Positions 1-5,722 of a stretch of DNA of 6,820 nt are shown in pieces. Under the pieces are notes generated by a model that saw nothing but the letters and a program-made list of their open reading frames with translations, made no database searches and was not told where the DNA came from. The translations under genes were made by a program, and so were the position numbers. Numbering within the stretch: position 1 is the first letter of the stretch; each line of letters opens with the position of its first letter. The DNA lies in contig CAYJOG010000158.1 in the NCBI GenBank assembly GCA_964371695.1, forward strand, positions 1-6,820, in the 5' to 3' direction. The DNA comes from CAYJOG01 sp964371695 [NCBI: uncultured bacterium]. Lineage in GTDB: Bacteria > CAYJOG01.

Positions 1-8
1 GCCCTTCA

Positions 9-28
9 CGGCGACGGGGGCGTCGCCG
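9..28. repeat. GC-rich inverted repeat (hairpin)
   Basis: A perfect 7-bp inverted repeat: CGGCGAC at 9-15 and GTCGCCG at 22-28, with the 6-base loop GGGGGC. No T tract follows on either strand, so it does not have the form of an intrinsic terminator. It could be a transcript-end hairpin of an upstream gene or part of that gene's coding sequence. Confidence 0.4.
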
Positions 29-32
29 CTAC

Positions 33-46
33 TCAGGTAAACCTGA
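33..46. promoter_or_regulatory. palindromic operator-like site
   Basis: TCAGGT at 33-38 and ACCTGA at 41-46 form a perfect 6-bp inverted repeat around AA, the usual shape of a dimeric regulator's binding site. It lies about 115 bp upstream of the candidate sigma-54 promoter at 147-163, a typical distance for an enhancer-binding activator. The bound protein cannot be named from the sequence, and a chance palindrome remains possible. Confidence 0.3.
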
Positions 47-146
47 CAGCAATGGACGCCGCGCCTGATCTACATATTTTTTAATCTCCGCCAGCCCCGG
101 CAACAATGGCGCTCAACGCCGGTCAATTCTCAAAAAGCGTCAGGAC

Positions 147-163
147 TTGGCCCGCAAATTGCT
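147..163 (+). promoter_or_regulatory. candidate sigma-54 (-24/-12) promoter
   Basis: TTGGCCCGCAAATTGCT matches the RpoN consensus YTGGCACG-N4-TTGCW with a single change (A to C in GGCAC). The invariant GG (149-150) and GC (161-162) are exactly 12 bases apart, as RpoN holoenzyme requires. It points toward the response regulator gene, with a predicted transcript start near 174 and an untranslated leader of about 80 nt. If real, expression of the two-component pair needs an AAA+ enhancer-binding protein, which is not encoded in the window. No competing sigma-70 promoter of good quality was seen; TATGAT at 214-219 lacks a well-spaced -35 box. Confidence 0.6.
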
Positions 164-176
164 AAGACCTTATCGA

Positions 177-198
177 TTTGATTCAAACCAAATTGGTT
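177..198. repeat. two abutting palindromes in the leader
   Basis: TTTGA-T-TCAAA (177-187) is followed by AACCAA-A-TTGGTT (186-198), sharing two bases. Each is a perfect inverted repeat around one central base. They lie just downstream of the predicted sigma-54 start point, so they could be repressor sites or small leader hairpins. The sequence is AT-rich relative to its surroundings, where short palindromes arise more easily by chance. Confidence 0.3.
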
Positions 199-254
199 CT
201 ATTGATGAACAGTTATGATCAAGCGGCAGCTTTAGCCACAGGATAAATACAACC

Positions 255-674
255 ATGCCTTCCATCCTTCAGGATAAACCGTCCCAAACCATCCCACCCA
301 GGGAAAACCCGCCGGGGTACATTCTGGTGGCGGATGACGAAGCCCTGATTCTGCGGGGGCTGGAGCGGGTTTTTCAGCAGCAGGGCTGGAAGGGTATTTT
401 CCTCAGAAATCCCCATGTGGTTGACATTACGGACGCCTTTGAGCACCACATCATCAGCGCCTGCCTGCTGGACCTCGTAATGCCCTCTCTGAGCGGCCAG
501 GAGGCTGCCAGGGTGATCCGCCAGCTCAACCGGCACGTGCCCATCGTGTTCATGAGCGGTTACGCCGATTGCATGGACCAACTGGATTTTTTCGCCCCCT
601 GCCGCTTTATGGCCAAGCCCTTTTCGGTGAGTCAGTTGACCGCTGTTTTTTGGGAGCTGGGCTGGGGGAAGTAA
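255..674 (+). CDS. single-domain response regulator (CheY-like receiver)
   Basis: A 139-residue protein made almost wholly of one receiver domain (about residues 22-138) after a 21-residue, proline-rich N-terminal tail. The receiver signature is complete: acidic pocket D27-D28, phospho-acceptor D73 in LLDLVMP, S101 in FMSGYA, and K121 in the AKPF motif. It should therefore accept phosphate from a histidine kinase. There is no DNA-binding, enzymatic or other output domain, so it probably acts by protein contact or as a phosphate relay or sink. The ATG at 255 is the only good start: an in-frame TGA lies at 216-218, and AGGA at 240-243 is a rather distant ribosome site (11 nt). The kinase gene begins 19 nt downstream, which makes it the likely partner. 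The family assignment is sure; the process controlled is unknown. Confidence 0.9.
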   Translation: MPSILQDKPSQTIPPRENPPGYILVADDEALILRGLERVFQQQGWKGIFLRNPHVVDITDAFEHHIISACLLDLVMPSLSGQEAARVIRQLNRHVPIVFMSGYADCMDQLDFFAPCRFMAKPFSVSQLTAVFWELGWGK

Positions 675-693
675 ACCTCTTTTTTTCATCAGA

Positions 694-2565
694 ATGACAA
701 ACTGCGTCGCAACAAAAAACTCCATGCCTGTCTGGTTGAACTCTTTGCTGGACCACCTGCCGCTCCCGGCGGTGCTGCTGCGCAACACCAACCTTTCCGG
801 CGAAACACTGGCCGTGCAGCGGGTGAACACCGCCTTCACCAACCGCTATGGTTATCACACACAGGACATTCCCGACGCAGCCACACTGGTCAAACACATT
901 TTTCCAATCCCTGAGGAGCAAACCACCTTTTTGTTGTGGCTACGCGCCGGGTTTGAACACCCCCCCGCCGGGCCGGATGAAGAAAACACGCTGAATGTCA
1001 CACTGGCCGAAAAAAGCGGCGAACAGTTTTCCATCCAGTTGAGCCGCTGCGTTCAGGATCACAACCAGTTACTGTTTTTCAGCCAGGGACAAATCGGCCC
1101 CAAAAACCAGTTCCAGATGGCGCAGGTGGCCCAGGCCATGCCCCTGGGGGCGCTGATACTGGACAAGGACCACCGTGTGGTCTGGGCCAATGAGGCCTTT
1201 GAAAAAATCACCAGCCGCACACTGGCCGATGTGCTGGGCAAAACCCCCGCCGAGTTCAACGCCGATTCTCCACCGGCAGAGGCCCACAGCCTGGAAATCA
1301 TGGCCAATGTCCTGGCAACCCGGTCATTGCGCGGGGAATTGTTGCGACACCGGAAAAACGGCGAAGCCTACTGGCTCGACCTGCACGTGGGTGAACTCAG
1401 GGATGAATCGGGCCAGATAAGCGGTTATGTGGGGGTTTTCAGCGATGTCACGGAACGGCGCAACGCCACCGAGGAAATGCGCAAGCTGGCCACCATCACC
1501 CAGCGCACCACCGATGGCGTGCTGATACTGGATGAAGAAGGAAAAATCCTGTGGATGAACGAAGCTTTTGAACACGACAGCGGCTACACGCTCGAAGAAT
1601 TAAAAGGAAAAATTCCCCTCCAGGTTTTTTCACTGAACAGCCTTGATCAGACAGCAGAGGTCATTTCGAGGAAAACAGACCGGAAAAAATGTTCTTACCA
1701 GATGCAGATGGCCATCCGGCGAAAAGACGGCATGGAGCGCTGGTGGGATGTCAGCGGCGCGCCCGTGTTTGACGACGAGGGGAAGTTTTTGTGCTTTTTG
1801 AGCATTTCGCGTGACATCACGGAAAGGAAAAAAATTCAGGAGGATCTTTTTCAGGCCCGAAAGATGGACGCCCTGGGCCAGTTGGTGGCGGGTGTGGCCC
1901 ACGATTACAACAACATCATCACCATCATCGGCCTGAACACCCACCTGCTGGTGGAGTCCTGCGAGGTCACCAACCCCAGCGCCGTGGAGCCGCTCAAGGA
2001 AATCCTCACCGCCGCTGACAAGGCAAGGGACCTGACCAAGCAGTTGCTCACATTTGCCCGCAAGTCGCCCCTGCACAAACAGCACCTGGACATCAATGAA
2101 GTGCTGGGGGACATGAGGCCCCTGATCAAGAAAATGCTGAATATAGACACGGCGCTTTCACTGTCGCTGAAGCCAGGGCTGCCGCCGGTGATGGCCAACC
2201 GCCAGCAGGTGGAAACCGCCCTGCTGAACTTGGCCTCCAACGCCCGCGACGCCATGCCAAGGGGCGGCATCCTGCTCATCGAAACCCGTCTGACCCAGGA
2301 AAGCGGCCCCGGCGGAACACCCCGCTACGACTATGTGCAGGTGAGCGTGACAGACACCGGAACGGGCATGGACGACGCCACCAAGGCGCGTCTTTTTGAA
2401 CCGTTCTTCACCACCAAGCACCAGGGCAAAGGCACCGGCCTGGGGGCCTCGATGGTCTACGGACTCATGAGCCAGCTGGGGGGTTTTGTGAGGGTTGAAA
2501 GCACTCCCGGCGAGGGCGCCACCATTCACCTGTTCTTCCCCCCCGCCGAGCCGGACAATGCCTGA
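694..2565 (+). CDS. soluble PAS-domain sensor histidine kinase
   Basis: A 623-residue cytoplasmic histidine kinase without signal peptide or membrane segment. In order: a divergent PAS-like domain (about 18-130), PAS 2 (142-255, ending SDVTERR), PAS 3 (263-380, ending SRDITERKK), the dimerisation/phospho-acceptor domain with H403 in GVAHDYNN, and the HATPase domain (about 505-618). The ATP-binding boxes are intact: N516 in NLASNARDAM (N box), D554 in VTDTGTGMD (G1), LFEPFFTTK 567-575 (F box) and GKGTGLG 578-584 (G2). The AHDYNN H-box is the variant common in PAS-rich and hybrid kinases, yet no C-terminal receiver is attached; the separate receiver gene just upstream probably fills that role. 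No residue marks a haem or flavin cofactor, so the signal is unknown. The ATG at 694 has no good Shine-Dalgarno sequence (a T-rich run lies at 680-687); ATG 724 is an alternative that removes ten residues. Its last 40 nt overlap the convergent PP2C-like/PEGA gene. Confidence 0.93.
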   Translation: MTNCVATKNSMPVWLNSLLDHLPLPAVLLRNTNLSGETLAVQRVNTAFTNRYGYHTQDIPDAATLVKHIFPIPEEQTTFLLWLRAGFEHPPAGPDEENTLNVTLAEKSGEQFSIQLSRCVQDHNQLLFFSQGQIGPKNQFQMAQVAQAMPLGALILDKDHRVVWANEAFEKITSRTLADVLGKTPAEFNADSPPAEAHSLEIMANVLATRSLRGELLRHRKNGEAYWLDLHVGELRDESGQISGYVGVFSDVTERRNATEEMRKLATITQRTTDGVLILDEEGKILWMNEAFEHDSGYTLEELKGKIPLQVFSLNSLDQTAEVISRKTDRKKCSYQMQMAIRRKDGMERWWDVSGAPVFDDEGKFLCFLSISRDITERKKIQEDLFQARKMDALGQLVAGVAHDYNNIITIIGLNTHLLVESCEVTNPSAVEPLKEILTAADKARDLTKQLLTFARKSPLHKQHLDINEVLGDMRPLIKKMLNIDTALSLSLKPGLPPVMANRQQVETALLNLASNARDAMPRGGILLIETRLTQESGPGGTPRYDYVQVSVTDTGTGMDDATKARLFEPFFTTKHQGKGTGLGASMVYGLMSQLGGFVRVESTPGEGATIHLFFPPAEPDNA

Positions 2566-3977
2566 CCCGCCCGGTTTGCCTCGGCGGGGATAAACCACTT
2601 CACAGGCTGGGTCGTGGGCATGGTGATGGGGCGTGCGTATTCCGAGGAACCGGCCCGGACATGCAACGTGTGTTTGCCCGACGGCACAAACCATTGCAGA
2701 CGCCCTGCCTCCAGCACCACGGGGGTCCAGTCGCCCTCGTCCACTTTCAGTTGAATCACCTTCATGGGGCTGAGAATGCTCACGAGATTATTGGCAGGCT
2801 GGCTGCCGCTGAGGAGCGCCGAAGGACTGAGGCTCTCGACAGCCTTGGGCAGGGGTTTGAGCACCACCTTCAGCACCGGCTCGCCGTGGGGTTCCAGCCA
2901 GAGCCGCTCGCTGGCGTGGCCTTCTTTTTCGAGCAACAGTTCGCCCCCTTTTTTGCCGATACGCACACGATGGGGCGTGAGATGGGGCTGATAACGCCCG
3001 TTGAAAAACACCCGTGCGCCCGCCGGTGTGGTGTAGACATCCACAAAACCGGACAGGGGCTGAGAGGCCAGCATCACCGGCATTGGTTTTTCCACCGGGC
3101 CGCCGCGCAACGTGCCCACCGCTCCCGCCGCTGCCGCTGCCAGCAGGCCCACCAGGGCGGCTTTTTGCCAACGGGGCATGGGGGCGGCCTGCTCCAGAGC
3201 CAGTGTGCTGACCCCCACAAAACCCGCCACCGCCGTAGCCTGGGTGTGTGGCGAAAGCGCCACCGCCGCGCAGGCCAGCCGCCGGGTGAGTTCTCCGGGG
3301 CTGAGGGGCGCAAGAAAAAGCCGCCGTACCTCCTTGTTTTTCAGGGCGTCCACCAGGGGGGGACTCACCAGCAGCACCCCTTCGCCGGAGGCCAGCTCCG
3401 ACACGGTGATTTCCACCATCGCGCCGGGGTCGTGGCCCAGCAGGCGTCCGCTCAGGCGCACCACGCTCTGCTCAGGGGCCTGGGGCAACCGCGTGAGGTG
3501 CGGGGGACTGACACGCACCAGTCGCCGCTCCTGCGCCACATAGGCCGCCGTGTGACCAAAGTGCCCCACCACCCACAGCGGCCCCACCAGCACACCGGCC
3601 GTAAGGGCAACCCCCTGGCGCAGAGAGCCATCGGCAGCAACTTTTTTGAGCCTTTTGTGTACAAGCACAAAAGCCCGGTGCAGCGCTTGGCGGGCCTGTT
3701 GTTCGGTTTTTGGGTCCGCGTCCAGCAGGGTGGTGTGCAGGCTTTCCACCGCCAGACGAGCCAGGTCTTCGCCGCCCGACTCCCCCCCCACTCCGGCGGC
3801 CACCGCAAGCAACACGGCCCCGCCGGGCAACGTCACCACCAAAGAAGCATCGGTTCGCGCACCACACAATCCGCCGGATTCCGACGCCGAGGCGGTAAAA
3901 ACAGTTCGCCCATTGCTGGCGACAGGCCGTGGGGCAATCCCCGCCTCTTCCTGCTCAGCGGCCAGCTTGTCCGGCAA
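2526..3977 (-). CDS. membrane-anchored PP2C-like pseudophosphatase with PEGA domain
   Basis: A 483-residue protein. Residues about 25-256 follow the PP2C/PrpC serine/threonine phosphatase fold pattern, but the metal-binding aspartates are replaced: VAAGVGG (59-65; A61 for the D of VADGMGG), GHTAAY (141-146; H142 for the D of GDSR), SPPL (205-208; P206 for the D of SDGL) and TQATAV (245-250; T245 for the D of DNATAV). D43, in an R-T-D-A-S context, may be the only remnant of motif 1. Catalysis is therefore unlikely; a binding or scaffold role is inferred. A short Ala/Leu/Gly-rich membrane segment follows (about 272-290), then a PEGA-like domain (311-376; TTPAGARVFFNG, TPHRVRIGKKGGELLLEKEGH) and a further beta-rich C-terminal part, both probably outside the inner membrane. 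The start is TTG at 3977: an in-frame TGA lies just upstream (3984-3986), and GAGGTGG sits about 10 nt before it. The gene follows the zinc-ribbon gene after 37 nt and overlaps the kinase gene's 3' end by 40 nt. Domain calls come from motif reading, not a profile search. Confidence 0.8.
   Translation of the reverse strand: MPDKLAAEQEEAGIAPRPVASNGRTVFTASASESGGLCGARTDASLVVTLPGGAVLLAVAAGVGGESGGEDLARLAVESLHTTLLDADPKTEQQARQALHRAFVLVHKRLKKVAADGSLRQGVALTAGVLVGPLWVVGHFGHTAAYVAQERRLVRVSPPHLTRLPQAPEQSVVRLSGRLLGHDPGAMVEITVSELASGEGVLLVSPPLVDALKNKEVRRLFLAPLSPGELTRRLACAAVALSPHTQATAVAGFVGVSTLALEQAAPMPRWQKAALVGLLAAAAAGAVGTLRGGPVEKPMPVMLASQPLSGFVDVYTTPAGARVFFNGRYQPHLTPHRVRIGKKGGELLLEKEGHASERLWLEPHGEPVLKVVLKPLPKAVESLSPSALLSGSQPANNLVSILSPMKVIQLKVDEGDWTPVVLEAGRLQWFVPSGKHTLHVRAGSSEYARPITMPTTQPVKWFIPAEANRAGQALSGSAGGKNR
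2566..2588. repeat. hairpin just after the kinase stop codon
   Basis: CCCGCC at 2566-2571 and GGCGGG at 2583-2588 form a perfect 6-bp GC stem with an 11-base loop, beginning at the first base after the kinase TGA. No T tract follows, so it is a poor intrinsic terminator, but it could slow RNA polymerase or protect the transcript 3' end. It lies wholly within the coding sequence of the opposing gene. Confidence 0.35.
2574..2597. repeat. copy A of a 24-base direct repeat
   Basis: GTTTGCCTCG immediately followed by GCGGGGATAAACCA. Both blocks recur at 4024-4049 in the same order and orientation, there separated by two extra bases (AT). On the - strand this copy encodes WFIPAEAN near the C-terminus of the PP2C-like/PEGA protein. 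The block GCGGGGATAAACCA matches the last 14 bases of the E. coli type I-E CRISPR repeat except for its final base. Confidence 0.7.
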
Positions 3978-4014
3978 CCCGTTTCACCACCTCAACCATC
4001 GCCCGGGCGGTGGC

Positions 4015-4257
4015 TCAGGAGGCGTTTGCCTCGATGCGGGGATAAACCAGCGGCTGGGGAATGGGATCCTGCCTGCGCACCGCGCTAAGAGCCACTTCGC
4101 TCAACGTCAGGTCCACATCCACGGAAGTTTTGCACTCCGGGCAGATCACCAGATGCCTCAGCCGCCGGGTGTCAACGCCCTTGAAGCCACTCCATCCGCA
4201 GGTGGGGCAAGTGATCTTTTTGGTCAACATGGTCCCCATGATACTTCGCATAATCAC
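4015..4257 (-). CDS. small four-cysteine zinc-ribbon protein
   Basis: Up to 80 residues. Two CxxC knuckles, C17-P-T-C20-G-W and C39-P-E-C42, are 18 residues apart and should bind one structural zinc ion; the core resembles zinc-ribbon domains of nucleic-acid-binding or assembly proteins. The remaining C-terminal half (LTLSEVALSAVRRQDPIPQPL) is unfamiliar and has no membrane segment. The start is uncertain: GTG 4257, ATG 4251, ATG 4239 and ATG 4230 are all in frame and none has a strong ribosome site. ATG 4230 (MLTKKITCPTCGW) would put the first knuckle right after the start, as is common for such small proteins. It lies 76 nt after gltX and 37 nt before the PP2C-like gene on the same strand, so co-transcription with the latter is likely. 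Its C-terminal codons carry copy B of the 24-base repeat. The function is unknown. Confidence 0.75.
   Translation of the reverse strand: MIMRSIMGTMLTKKITCPTCGWSGFKGVDTRRLRHLVICPECKTSVDVDLTLSEVALSAVRRQDPIPQPLVYPRIEANAS
4024..4049. repeat. copy B of a 24-base direct repeat
   Basis: GTTTGCCTCG, then AT, then GCGGGGATAAACCA. All 24 bases of copy A (2574-2597) are present, with one 2-base insertion. On the - strand it encodes LVYPRIEAN at the C-terminus of the zinc-ribbon protein. In the ATAAACC half the reading frame differs from copy A; after the indel the frames agree again (both give EAN). The two proteins are otherwise unrelated. Confidence 0.7.
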
Positions 4258-4333
4258 CCGGAATCAAGCCCCAAGCGAATAAAGTTTCATGGTGTTGAAT
4301 ATCAGCCCCAGGCGTTAAGTCCTGATTGACGAA
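4258..4333 (-). other. 76-nt spacer with imperfect direct repeats
   Basis: This is the longest non-coding gap on the - strand. GAATCAAGCCCCAAG (4261-4275) and GAATATCAGCCCCAGG (4297-4312) form an imperfect direct repeat about 36 nt apart. A TGATT-GACG-AATCA hairpin (4323-4336) spans the gltX stop codon but has no T tract and little GC, so it is not a convincing terminator. A weak sigma-70-like pair, CTGATA and TTTATT with 16-nt spacing on the - strand, could give the zinc-ribbon gene its own promoter. Evidence for any of these being functional is thin. Confidence 0.3.
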
Positions 4334-5716
4334 TCAAATCCCCTGCCTCAGCCGCGCCCTGGCGTTTTCGGCTCCCAGGGTCTGGATAATCAGCCATAAC
4401 CCAGGCCCCCCTTCCATGCCCGCCAGCAGGTGGCGCAGGCCGTGAAACATCTGGGCGGGCTTCAGCCCTTGTTCGGCTGCGGCCTGTTTCAAGGCGGCCT
4501 TGAAGGCCTCTTCACTCTCCCAATGGGCATCCTGACTCACCAATGCCAAAATCGCTGGCCGTAATCCCTCGGGCCACTCGGCTTTCCATTCCCCCCCTTG
4601 GTGCAGGTGGTCCAACTGCACGGCAAAATCTTTCAGCAGTGGTGTGCCCAGCCAGAACTCGCGCACACGGGCCACGGGCCAGTCCCGGATATCCTCCCCC
4701 ACCCCTTCAAAAACCTTGGCTTGGGACATGAGGGCGTTTTCCGGCAAATGCCCCACCAGACGCCGTTGGAAGTGATCCAGATGGTGCAGGTCCACACGGC
4801 CACCGCCACGGGCCAGGTGTTTCCAGGGAGGCAGTTGCGCTGGCAAAAGCTGGCCATCGGGTGAAAAAATCGTTTCCAGTTGTTCGTCCCGTATCAATCC
4901 CTCCCCCAGATCCAGGGCATAAAGCAGCACGGCTTGGCTCAGGTATCCCTGCTGGCGCAACGCCCCCAACCCCAGGCCCTCCAGCGCCCGCTTGCTCAGC
5001 TTGGCCCCGCTGGCGTCTTTAAGCAGCGGCAGGTGGCCATAGGCGGGAGAGGTGTAGCCGAGCGCCCGCTGCACCAGATGATGCCGGGCGGTGTTGGTGA
5101 GGTGGTCCTCGCCCCGCAGCACGTGGGTGATGCCCATGGCGGCGTCATCCACCACGCCCGCCAGATCAAACAGCACGCGGCCATGGCTGGTGCGAAGCAC
5201 AAAATCGCCCAGGCCCTGGCGGGGAATGTGCTGGTGGCCCTTGATCAGATCCTCCCAGGCAGCGTCTTCATCTGGCAGCAGGCCAAACCGCACCACGTTG
5301 GGGGGTTCCAGCGGCAGGCCCCGTTCGCGGCAATGGCCGTCATAACGGGGCGGATGACCAGTGGAAAGCTGGCGTTTTTTCACCAGTTCCAGCCGGTCGG
5401 GTGAACAGTCACAGCCATAGGCCCGCCCCGCCCCGGCCAGTTCCGACAGGGCTTTGTCATAAAGCGCCAGATTTTCACTCTGGCGAAAGCCCGGCGTGGG
5501 CGGGGCGTCGTCGAAATCCAGGCCCAGCCAGGACAGGTTTTCCACGATGTCCTGCTCAAAGGCCGCAGTGCCCCGCTCGGTGTCGGTGTCTTCGATGCGC
5601 AGCAGAAAACGCCCGCCCATCTGGCGGGCCGCCAGCCAGTTCAAGGCCGCCGTGCGGGCGCTGCCCAGGTGAAGCGGCCCCGTGGGACTGGGGGCAAATC
5701 GGAGAATGGAGCTCAT
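4334..5716 (-). CDS. gltX: glutamate--tRNA ligase (glutamyl-tRNA synthetase)
   Basis: A 460-residue class I aminoacyl-tRNA synthetase that charges tRNA with glutamate in the cytoplasm; the length is near the bacterial norm (about 465-500). Visible signatures: FAPSPTGPLHLGSAR (7-21, with the HIGH motif as HLGS), LLRIEDTDTER (38-48), a zinc-binding insertion with C102, C104, Y125 and C129, THVLRGEDH (197-205) and the KMSKS loop as KLSKR (239-243). Residues from about 300 form a helical anticodon-binding part ending in the usual GP...LG....RL pattern. The presence of this part excludes the shorter GluQ-type enzymes. Oddities: the usual HGA after KLSKR is replaced by ALEGLG, and the following LGWS by LGEG. 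This may mark a divergent second GluRS (for example one with altered tRNA choice), which the window cannot decide. ATG 5716 lies 6 nt after the permease stop, without a clear Shine-Dalgarno sequence, so translation may depend on the upstream gene. Confidence 0.93.
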   Translation of the reverse strand: MSSILRFAPSPTGPLHLGSARTAALNWLAARQMGGRFLLRIEDTDTERGTAAFEQDIVENLSWLGLDFDDAPPTPGFRQSENLALYDKALSELAGAGRAYGCDCSPDRLELVKKRQLSTGHPPRYDGHCRERGLPLEPPNVVRFGLLPDEDAAWEDLIKGHQHIPRQGLGDFVLRTSHGRVLFDLAGVVDDAAMGITHVLRGEDHLTNTARHHLVQRALGYTSPAYGHLPLLKDASGAKLSKRALEGLGLGALRQQGYLSQAVLLYALDLGEGLIRDEQLETIFSPDGQLLPAQLPPWKHLARGGGRVDLHHLDHFQRRLVGHLPENALMSQAKVFEGVGEDIRDWPVARVREFWLGTPLLKDFAVQLDHLHQGGEWKAEWPEGLRPAILALVSQDAHWESEEAFKAALKQAAAEQGLKPAQMFHGLRHLLAGMEGGPGLWLIIQTLGAENARARLRQGI

Positions 5717-5722
5717 CAGCGT

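Larger units (their letters stand above)
1..84 (+). other. possible 3' tail of an upstream gene (uncertain)
   Basis: Frame 1 on the + strand is open from the window edge for 27 codons and ends in TAA at 82-84; the last residues would be AAPDLHIF. A second frame is also open from the edge, with GC-rich third positions, and stops at 38-40. Neither stretch is long enough to recognise a family, and the region may simply be intergenic. No - strand start of a divergent gene is visible here. It is recorded because the window edge cuts whatever lies upstream. Confidence 0.2.

Noticed and set aside
2566-2588. Intrinsic terminator after the histidine kinase
   Set aside because: The GC stem is present, but no T tract follows on either strand; it is listed only as a hairpin.
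3975-3999. ATG at 3997-3999 as the start of the PP2C-like gene
   Set aside because: It is in another frame and stops after 14 codons; the gene frame has a TGA at 3984-3986, leaving TTG at 3977 as the first usable start.
2526-4049. CRISPR array suggested by two copies of a type I-E-like half repeat
   Set aside because: Only two copies 1.4 kb apart, both inside coding sequence, no regular spacers, no left half of the repeat and no cas genes.
2661-4088. A 475-codon open frame on the + strand opposite the PP2C-like/PEGA gene
   Set aside because: Its translation is rich in His, Gln, Arg and Gly with no recognisable domain, typical of an antisense shadow in GC-rich DNA, while the - strand frame shows PP2C-like, membrane and PEGA patterns.
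4264-4290. Tiny leader peptide (MKLYSLGA) upstream of the zinc-ribbon gene
   Set aside because: Eight codons without a ribosome site, no codon run pointing to attenuation and no terminator/antiterminator pair.
3782-4597. Phase variation at 7-base C runs (3782-3788, 4591-4597; also 960-966)
   Set aside because: Several genes, including the essential-looking gltX, carry equal runs, as expected by chance in GC-rich DNA; all frames are intact.
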